Below, piece by piece: positions 1 to 7,100 of a stretch of 8,605 nucleotides of DNA. The position numbers and the translations under genes were made by a program. The number at the start of each line of letters is the position of its first letter. The stretch's first letter is position 1. Below the pieces are notes generated by a model, which saw nothing but the letters and a program-made list of their open reading frames with translations, had not been told where the DNA came from and made no database searches. The DNA lies in assembly GCA_050247255.1 (NCBI GenBank), contig JBFWUM010000088.1, positions 1-8,605 of the forward strand, in the 5' to 3' direction. The DNA is from JBFWUM01 sp050247255 (GTDB lineage Bacteria; Acidobacteriota; Vicinamibacteria; Vicinamibacterales; UBA2999).

Positions 1-745
1 GCGAGTGGTGGCGGTCGCCCTCGAAGTAGAGCACCGTGTCGACGACGTGCTCGAGCACCTTGGGGCCGGCCAGGTTGCCGTCCTTCGTGACATGGCCGAC
101 GAGCATCATCGGGATGTTCTGGGCCTTGGCCGCGAACAGGAGCTGCGTGGCGGCTTCGCGCACCTGACCGATGCTGCCGGGCGCGGACTGGAACTTGAGC
201 GAGAAGACCGTCTGGATCGAATCGATCACGACCAGCGCGGGCTTGACGCGCGCGATCTCCTCGAGGATCCGCTCGATGCAGGTCTCCGCAAGCAGGAAGA
301 GCGACCCGCCCTTCACGCCGAGGCGGTCACCACGCCCCTTGATCTGATGCTCGGACTCCTCGCCCGACGCGTAGAGCACGCGGCCGGCGGTCTGGCCGAG
401 ATGCGCCGCCGCCTGCAGCAACAGCGTGGACTTGCCGATCCCGGGCTCGCCGCCGATCAGGATCAGCGAGCCGGGCACGATCCCGCCGCCCAGCACCCGG
501 TCGAACTCGTCGATGCCTGTCGAGATGCGCGCCGCGGTCGCCAGCTCCACGTCGTCGTACGGCTTGGCGGATCCGGCCGTGCTCATCTGCGCGTAGCGGT
601 GACCCGAGGCGGCCGCCGCGCCCGTCTCGACAGGCCGTTCCTCGACGAACGAATTCCACGCGCCGCAGTCCGCGCAACGCCCCGCCCATTTCGGCGACTG
701 GGCGCCACACTCCTGACACACGAAGACGGGCTTGACGGCCTTCAT
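1..745 (-). CDS. radA: DNA repair protein RadA (Sms), N-terminal 248 residues, cut by the left window edge
   Basis: RadA is a RecA-like, DnaB-type ATPase that helps branch migration and processing of recombination intermediates in the cytoplasm. The translated minus strand starts MKAVKPVFVCQECGAQSPKW. It carries the RadA N-terminal C4 zinc finger (CxxC at residues 10-13 and 24-27), a Walker A motif GGEPGIGKST at 98-107, the ASGEES segment near 126-131 and a Walker B LVVID at 171-175 followed by SIQT. The frame is open through base 1, so the RadA-specific KNRFG motif and the Lon-like C-terminal domain (the family is about 450-460 residues) lie outside the window. The ATG at 745 is the only plausible start: an in-frame TGA lies six codons upstream and the zinc finger begins soon after. 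It is divergent from the ankyrin gene across 80 bases. Identification rests on motif recognition and is very secure. Confidence 0.96.
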   Translation of the reverse strand, partial: MKAVKPVFVCQECGAQSPKWAGRCADCGAWNSFVEERPVETGAAAASGHRYAQMSTAGSAKPYDDVELATAARISTGIDEFDRVLGGGIVPGSLILIGGEPGIGKSTLLLQAAAHLGQTAGRVLYASGEESEHQIKGRGDRLGVKGGSLFLLAETCIERILEEIARVKPALVVIDSIQTVFSLKFQSAPGSIGQVREAATQLLFAAKAQNIPMMLVGHVTKDGNLAGPKVLEHVVDTVLYFEGDRHHS

Positions 746-825
746 CTCGGATGCATTGTCTCAGGGATTGCGTCGATCGTGGGCCGATGACGTGCGGCGC
801 TCTCGCGTATTCTAGGACGCCAGGA

Positions 826-1344
826 ATGCATCGCTACCTGTCCCGGAGTCCGGCACGCAGGGTCCTGCTGACCGCCACACTGTTCACATGCGGCGGCTGC
901 AACGAGGTGCCCCTCTGGACCAGCGAGCCGGTGCCCCTCTTGCGGGCCGTGGCCGAAGACCGTGCGCCGCTGGTGGTCGAATGGGCCGAGGGCGGCGCAG
1001 ACCTCAACGAGCCTCTGTCAGTGTCGGGCGCAGGGCTGCCCCACGAGGGAACGGACCGCGAGCTTGCAACGCCGATCGACATCGCCGTGCGATACGGCCA
1101 TCGATCCACGGCGCTCCTGCTCGTGCAGTTCGGCGCCGAGGTGGGTGCTGCAGGCCCGGCGCTGCTGTGCATGGTCGTCCTGTCCGGGTCGCCGGCAGAG
1201 GTCACGGCGCTTCGGGAGCGCGGTGTGAGGGCCGACGCGTCCACGTACTGCCCCCGGGAGGACAGCACGCTGGCGGACCTGGCACACCGGAACAGCGCAG
1301 AGATGGAGGCGCTGATCGCGGGCGTTCCCGGGAGTGTCCGCTAG
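826..1344 (+). CDS. Small ankyrin-repeat protein, probable lipoprotein
   Basis: This is a 172-residue protein with a basic N-terminus (MHRYLSRSPARR), a short hydrophobic stretch (13-20) and cysteines at 22 and 25. C25 after GG could be a lipidated cysteine, although the -3 residue is Cys rather than Leu or Val. The mature part reads as about four ankyrin-type repeats, near residues 35-61, 82-106, 112-137 and 148-165. The clearest is TPIDIAVRYGHRSTALLLVQ followed by FGAEV. Ankyrin repeats bind other proteins; no catalytic motif is seen. The start is chosen because AGGA at 814-817 sits eight bases before this ATG. Earlier in-frame ATGs at 751 and 787 have no such site and would bury the signal sequence. 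It is the first of three closely spaced same-strand genes and ends one base before the preferred start of the membrane protein gene. Its partner is unknown. Confidence 0.78.
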   Translation: MHRYLSRSPARRVLLTATLFTCGGCNEVPLWTSEPVPLLRAVAEDRAPLVVEWAEGGADLNEPLSVSGAGLPHEGTDRELATPIDIAVRYGHRSTALLLVQFGAEVGAAGPALLCMVVLSGSPAEVTALRERGVRADASTYCPREDSTLADLAHRNSAEMEALIAGVPGSVR

Positions 1345-1345
1345 C

Positions 1346-3718
1346 GTGCGCCGCGCTCTCGCGGTCGTCTCCGCCTACTCAGCCCTGGTCCTCGCGTTCT
1401 TCGCACCGGTCGTGTTCGGAGACCGGATCCTCGCGTACGACGACGCACTGAAACACTACCTGCCGTCGTTCACCGTGGGACCCGTGCTGTGGTCGTCATC
1501 GTCAGCCGGGTATCCCATCTACGTCGACATCCAGAACATGGCGTTCTTTCCTCCGAAGCTGCTGTTTCAGTCGCTGGCAGGGGCTGGTGTCTCGCTGCGG
1601 ACCGCGTACAACCTGTTCGTCCTTGCACCGCTGGTGCTGGGCGCTGTCTTCACGCATCTCTACGTGTACCTGTTCACCCGCCGCCATGCCGCGGCGGCGG
1701 TGGCGGCAGCCGTCTTCGCGCTGTCGAGTCCGCTGCTGCTGTTTGTCGAGTGGCCGGACCATGGGTACGGCGCCGCGACGCTGCCGCTGCTCGTGTACCT
1801 CCTGGAACGTATGCGCGCCGATCTCTCCTGGCAGACGAGGGGATCCCTCGCGGCGGGAGTGGCGCTGACCCTGCTGTCGGGCTACCCGCCGATGTCGATC
1901 TTCGTCGGCCTGACGGTTGTGTTCTATGCCGTGGTCCGCGGTGCCGGCGCCAGCGTCGGTGCGCGACGTTACTACCGGACGGCCGCGGCATGGGCGCTCT
2001 GCGGTGTCGGCATGGCCTCGATCCAGTGGCTGCCCACCGCGTTGTCCTTCGTCGGCACGGTCGGCGGCAACTGGACGCTGGCGCAGTTCAACGAGGGCGC
2101 CTACAGACCGGCCGACTACATCCGCCTGTTGTTTCCGTTCGTGACCGGAGGAGGGCGCGAGCTCTACGGGGACGTCACCTTCGGCGAGCCCGCGCGCATC
2201 CTCGTCTATCTCGGTGTGTCGCCGCTGGTGCTTGGCGCGATTGGCCTGGCGAACGCCAGGGGCACCGGTGCGCCGCGGGTGTTCTGGTGCTGCGCCATCG
2301 CCTACTTCGTGGCGCTGGCGCTTGGCGACCTGACGCCAGTTGCCAACCTGACCTACCAGGTGCCGATTGTCAACGTCGGGCACGAGTGGGCCCGGCTGTT
2401 CGTCGTCGTGGCGTTCGCAGTGGCGTTGCTGGCTGGTCTCGGGACCGCGGCCCTGGCGGACCGGGTGGAGAGCAGGCGCGTGTGGGGGCCTCTGTGCCTC
2501 GTCGTCTGCGTCGTCGCCGTCGTGCTACTGCTGCTTCAGGTGTCGCCGTTCACGGTGGTCCCGATCGCCGCGGGCGCCCGGCTGCCGCCAGGCTGGTCGT
2601 TCTCTCCGTTCGAGAATCCAGCCGTGGCGGTACCGCTGATGCTCGTGGTGGCCACGACGGTTGTGGTGGCGCTCACGCGCCGGGGATCGGCGGGCGGTCG
2701 TCTGACGGCGGTCGTGGTTCCCGCCCTTGTCCTCGTCGACCTCGCGACATTTGGCTATGCACACGACTGGCGCTACTCCTCCCGGCCCGCCGACGACGTG
2801 GTCCGCCGCCCCGCCGGCCTCGAGTCCCTCCGTACCGGGCTGTTGCAGACCGGCCAACGGATTGCGTCGTATCGCGGGGACACCGAAGACGGACGGTTGG
2901 TCGCCAAACGGGAGAGCCGGGACGATCGCACCGGGCTGCGCCAGGAGATCGGGCGCTTCTGGGGCTTCGACACATTGGAATACTTCGGCAAGTGGACGAC
3001 GCCCGAGTTCAACCGTCTGACAGACCAGCTTGGCGGTGACGACCTCTCACGGGGCCAGCGTGCGCTCGACATGCTGGCCGTCCGCTATCTGCTGGTGTAT
3101 GCGCCACGGGAGAACGACGTGCCCGACCCGTCCGTCCGCCGGCTTGCGGAGATGATGCTGGCCCATCCCGAATCATGGCGAGACCTGGGCCAGCGGGGGC
3201 ATAGCCGAGCCTTCGAGAACCTGAGCGCGCTGCCGCGCGCCTGGCTGGTCCGTCAGTCGCACGCGCTCGACACGGATGCCGCGCGGGAGGCCATTCGCTC
3301 CGGACGCCTGCCAGACGGGACGTCGTTCGATCCGCGCACAGCGGTACTGGTCGACCGGAATCCGGGCGGGGGCGGCGCTGACGTTCCCGCACGTGGCGAC
3401 GCGCAGATACTGTCGCGGACGTCAGGGCACACTCGCGTGCGCGTCAGCAGCAGCCAGCCGTCCGTGCTCGTGCTCAGCGACACCTTTCACCGGTCCTGGC
3501 GGGCCACGATCGACGGGGCGCCCGTGGACATCCAGCGGGCCAACCTGGTTCTGCAGACGGTCGCGGTGCCGGCGGGACAGCACCTCGTCGAGCTTCGATT
3601 CGTTCCCATGGACTTCTATGCCGGAGCGGCCATCAGCCTTGCAGCGCTGCTCCTCGGTGTCGCCGGTCTCATCGCCTCTGCATCGTCCCGGGGACCGACG
3701 GGCCCCCGCCTCGGGTAA
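1346..3718 (+). CDS. YfhO-family polytopic membrane protein (GT-C-like)
   Basis: This 790-residue protein has about 12 hydrophobic segments. They lie roughly at 4-24, 86-112, 115-134, 166-199, 211-237, 284-302, 310-328, 349-371, 379-398, 427-444, 451-469 and a last one at 758-777. The first outside loop has the acidic AYDDALKHYLPSF stretch (D32, D33) typical of GT-C-type membrane enzymes. The large soluble region (about 470-755) has YfhO hallmarks: LDMLAVRYLLVY, ENLSALPRAWLV and the C-terminal VLVLSDTFHRSWRATIDGAP module, followed by VPAGQHLVELRF. In Bacillus and Listeria, YfhO-type proteins are linked to glycosylation of lipoteichoic acid; the role in this organism is unknown. I prefer GTG 1346 because GGGAG at 1330-1334 lies 11 bases upstream. 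GTG 1334, in the same frame, would add four residues and overlap the ankyrin gene by 11 bases. The junction suggests translational coupling. No polyprenyl-phosphate glycosyltransferase partner is visible here. Confidence 0.88.
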   Translation: MRRALAVVSAYSALVLAFFAPVVFGDRILAYDDALKHYLPSFTVGPVLWSSSSAGYPIYVDIQNMAFFPPKLLFQSLAGAGVSLRTAYNLFVLAPLVLGAVFTHLYVYLFTRRHAAAAVAAAVFALSSPLLLFVEWPDHGYGAATLPLLVYLLERMRADLSWQTRGSLAAGVALTLLSGYPPMSIFVGLTVVFYAVVRGAGASVGARRYYRTAAAWALCGVGMASIQWLPTALSFVGTVGGNWTLAQFNEGAYRPADYIRLLFPFVTGGGRELYGDVTFGEPARILVYLGVSPLVLGAIGLANARGTGAPRVFWCCAIAYFVALALGDLTPVANLTYQVPIVNVGHEWARLFVVVAFAVALLAGLGTAALADRVESRRVWGPLCLVVCVVAVVLLLLQVSPFTVVPIAAGARLPPGWSFSPFENPAVAVPLMLVVATTVVVALTRRGSAGGRLTAVVVPALVLVDLATFGYAHDWRYSSRPADDVVRRPAGLESLRTGLLQTGQRIASYRGDTEDGRLVAKRESRDDRTGLRQEIGRFWGFDTLEYFGKWTTPEFNRLTDQLGGDDLSRGQRALDMLAVRYLLVYAPRENDVPDPSVRRLAEMMLAHPESWRDLGQRGHSRAFENLSALPRAWLVRQSHALDTDAAREAIRSGRLPDGTSFDPRTAVLVDRNPGGGGADVPARGDAQILSRTSGHTRVRVSSSQPSVLVLSDTFHRSWRATIDGAPVDIQRANLVLQTVAVPAGQHLVELRFVPMDFYAGAAISLAALLLGVAGLIASASSRGPTGPRLG

Positions 3719-3741
3719 TCTCCTGCGGTAGCGAGGTGCCC

Positions 3742-4152
3742 ATGCGCGCACGGTCCTGGTACTCCACGTTCTCGAAAGCCGCCTCCCGGTTCTGCGGACG
3801 GCCGAAGACATTCGCCGCGGCCATCGCCATCGTGCTGGCGTGGGTGGCGACCGGCCCACTGTTCGACTTCAGCGACACCTGGCAGCTCGTCATCAACACG
3901 GGCACGACCATCGTGACGTTCCTGATGGTGTTCCTGATTCAGAGCACGCAGAATCGGGACACCGAGGCAATTCAGATCAAGCTCGATGAACTGATTCGCG
4001 CCACGCAGGGCGCGCACAACGCCCTGCTCTGCCTCGAGGAGCTCGATGACGAGGCGCTCGATGCGTTCCAGCACCGGTATCAGGCGCTGGCGGCGAAAGC
4101 GCGGCAGAGCATCGAGTTGGGAGAACTCGACACCGGCACCCCCGAGGCCTGA
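3742..4152 (+). CDS. Low-affinity iron permease family small membrane protein
   Basis: This 136-residue protein has two hydrophobic segments (about 24-40 and 48-67) and the highly conserved core of the bacterial low-affinity iron permease family (Pfam Iron_permease). That core is FSDTWQLVINTGTTIVTFLM, then VFLIQSTQNRD, then AIQIKLDELIRA at 76-87. The C-terminal half is a soluble, acidic, probably helical tail with LEELDDEALDAFQHRYQ. The family name comes from similarity to fungal Fet4; iron transport by these short bacterial members is not established, so the name should be read as a family label. ATG 3742 is chosen because GAGG at 3733-3736 lies five bases upstream; GTG 3736 in the same frame overlaps that site. 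It follows the YfhO gene by 23 bases with no terminator between, so co-transcription is likely. It converges on the Kelch gene with an 18-base gap. Confidence 0.88.
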   Translation: MRARSWYSTFSKAASRFCGRPKTFAAAIAIVLAWVATGPLFDFSDTWQLVINTGTTIVTFLMVFLIQSTQNRDTEAIQIKLDELIRATQGAHNALLCLEELDDEALDAFQHRYQALAAKARQSIELGELDTGTPEA

Positions 4153-4170
4153 CATCCCCGCTGGCGGCCG

Positions 4171-7100
4171 TTACCGGCGCCGGCCGCTGCGGTCGTCACT
4201 CCGGCTGTCGCGGTCATCGCTCCGACCGTCGCGGTCGTCACTCCGGTCATCCCGGTCACCGCGGCCGCGTCGATCGTCGTCTCGATCGTCACTCCGGCCG
4301 TCGCGGTCATCGCTCCTGTCGTCGCTGCGGCCGTCCCTGTCGCGCCCGTGCCCGCCGGACGACTTTCTGGTCGAGTCGTACCGCGGGCCGTCATCGACGG
4401 CCGGACGCCTCGCGTCATGGGCGACGCCGACGGTGACTTCGCTTTCGCAGCTGCCGCCCCGCCCGTCCGTCGCGCGATACCGGATGTGGTAGACCCGGCC
4501 GTTTCCGCCACCCCGGCGCTCGGCGCGCACCTGCGCCTGGCTGGTGCCGACGCCGGTGCCGTCCACCGGCGTGGCATCCCCGCTTCCGTACGTGGGCTCA
4601 TCCTGGAAGATGCTCAGGATCGTGGTCGCGATCGGGTCGCCGTCCGGATCGGTCAGCCCGTTGATCGCGATGGGCACCATGCGATGGTTGGGTGGCCAGA
4701 TGCTGGTCGGGCCCGCGACACCGCCGCAGACGGGCGGGGCGTTGAGCCGGTCGAACCGGATGGGTACGACGACCGACGCACCGGCGGCCACCGTCAGCGT
4801 TACCTGTGACGGCGTCACGCTGTGGCCGGCGGGCGGCGTGATCGTCACGTTGTAGGTGGCCGGCGACACTTCATGCGCGACGCCGATCGGCAGGCTCGTC
4901 GTGAACGTCTGGCCTCCACTGGTCACCGTGAGGTTGACCGTGGGGAACGCGACACTGCCCGGCGCGAGCGTGAAGGTCACCGTGGACGGCTGCTGCACCG
5001 TGAGCGCGCCACACGTGCCGGTCGCCACGCAGGAGATCCCACCGGCCGTCGCGACGATCGTCGTCACGCCGCCCGCGACGCCCGTGGCCCGGCCGTTGGC
5101 GTCGACCGTGGCGATTGCCGGCTGCGTGCTCGACCAGCTCACCTCCGGCAACCCGCCGCCCTGGGCACCGCCCTGGGAGACCTGGAAATCGCCGGGTGGT
5201 GGCGTGCTGAAGGCTTCGAGTGTCGCCAGTGCGACCGCCGTGCCCGGCGCGAGCCCGCCCACCGTGTAGAGCACGTCGCCCACGACGGCCGCCGCCAGGT
5301 GCGCCCGGCCCGTCGGCATGTACGCCAGCGCGGCCCACCCGTCGCCGCCGGCCTGCGCGGACGGGCGATACATGTGCGTCAGCCGCTGGCCTGACGGAAC
5401 GACGCTGCCGACGACGAACAACGCGTTGCTGGCCACGCCACCCGCCATGCCGGCCATGCCCGGGGCGAGCATCGCGGGGCCGGATGTCCAGGTGTCGGTC
5501 GCCACGTCGTACCGTTCGACGCCACCGCTGGCGCTGCCTCCGGCCACGACAATCGTCGCGCCGCCGTTCACCGCGCCGGCCGTGAGCAGCGTGCGGGCCG
5601 AGCCCAGCGGCGCCCGCGCGGCCCAGCTGTTCGTGGATGTGTCGTAGCGCTCCACCACCGCCGTCGCCGGTCCGCCCGCCGCACCCGTCTCACCACCGAT
5701 GGCGTAGAGCGCAGCGCCCACGGCCACGACGGCATGGTTGGCGCGCGGCGTGGGCATGGGTGCGAGGTTCGTCACCCACGCGTCGGCGCCCGGGTCGTAC
5801 GCCTCGACGACGCCGGAGGCGACGCCGCTGGCGAGCGCGCCGCCCACCACATAGATGAGCCCGCCCACCCGCACCGCGCGCGCGCCCTGGCGGGGCGTGG
5901 GCATCGGCGCCCGGGTCGACCAGGTGTCGGTCGACGGGTCGTACGCCTCCACCACGCCGTGCACCTGGCCGGACGATGCGCCGCCGAAGGCGAACACGAG
6001 GCCGTTGGCTGATTCAGCCGCCAGCGCGTGGCGCGGAGTCGGCATCGGCGCCTTCCCCGACCAGCCCGTGATGACCACGGTGACGGTGGATCCGCCAAAG
6101 CTGGCCGTGCCTTCGTACCGCGTGCCGGTCCAGGCCGCCGCGAGTGTCCCCGGGGCTCCCGCACCGTTGGCGCAGGTGATCGTCAGCGCGACCTGTGCCG
6201 GCGTGGCCGTGCCGTCGGCCCGAACGATCTGGCCCGGTCCCCACGTGGCATGAACTTCACCGTTGGCGGCGACCGAAAAAGCCTGGGCGGACAGTCCGCC
6301 CTGGTTCGGGTCGGCCGTGCACGCCTGGACCGACAGCCCGGGCGTCATGTGCACGTGCCACGGCAGGTTGCCCGGCACGACGGCCCCCTGCCCGGCGGAC
6401 GGGAGCACGCGCTCGCTGCCGTCGCTGAAGTGCCCGAACGCCTGGAACATCTGCTGGCCACCGACGTTCACCTGGGCCTGCGCCGGCTGCACGCGGATCG
6501 ACTGCAGGACCACGGGCGGCGGCTGGACCGTCACACTGATGCTGCGAGTGGTGCTCGTGCCGAGGCTGTCGGTGGCCCTGAACGTGAACGTGCGGTTGCC
6601 GACATCCGGCGCGCCCGGCGTCCACGCGAAGACGCCGTCAACCGGGTTGCCCGGTCCCGGCGTCACGAACGTCGCCGACATGGGCAGCCCGCCCACCACC
6701 GAGAGGCTCACGAGATCGCCGCTGTCGCTGTCGGCGGCCCGTACGGTGAAGGTCACGGGTTGTCCTGCCTGCACGGTCAGCCCTCCGCCCGGCGTGGGTG
6801 GCTGCACGAAGGACGGCGCGTGATTGGCCTCGACGTTGACGCCGAAGAAGGAGACCGAGACGTTGTCGGCGGCATCACGCGCCGTGATGCTGACGCTGGT
6901 GAAGCCGACCGGGAAGACACTGCCGCTCGGAGGCAGGGTGGTCAGCGAGACGACGCCGCTCAGGGCATCGGTGGCCGTGGGAGCGAAGTGGACCGTCGCG
7001 CCGCCGGTGCTCGTGCGGACCGTGATGGGCGCCATCGGCGTGATCTGCGGAGGCGTCCGGTCGATCCGCACGACGACCGGCGGCCGTTCCGGCTCGACGT

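Noticed and set aside
5..790. Long plus-strand open frame antisense to radA
   Set aside because: It is the mirror of a clear RadA coding frame. The translation is Arg/His/Asp-rich without any recognisable domain, typical of GC-rich antisense frames.
785..813. Sigma-70-like promoter for the ankyrin gene (TATTCT at 808-813)
   Set aside because: The -10 matches only four of six bases, and no -35 match is found at 16-18 bases upstream.
1489..3039. 516-codon plus-strand frame inside the YfhO gene
   Set aside because: It overlaps a convincing membrane protein in another frame, and its product is Arg/Gly/Ala-rich with no membrane segments or motifs.
4164..4187. Inverted repeat GCGGCCG / CGGCCGC at the convergent gene ends, a possible two-way terminator
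   Set aside because: The seven-pair stem with a ten-base loop is real, but neither strand has a T-run after it, so an intrinsic terminator is not supported.
4193..4316. Spaced repeats resembling a CRISPR array
   Set aside because: Units are irregular, in frame, and encode the Arg/Asp tail of the Kelch protein; there are no uniform repeats or unique spacers.
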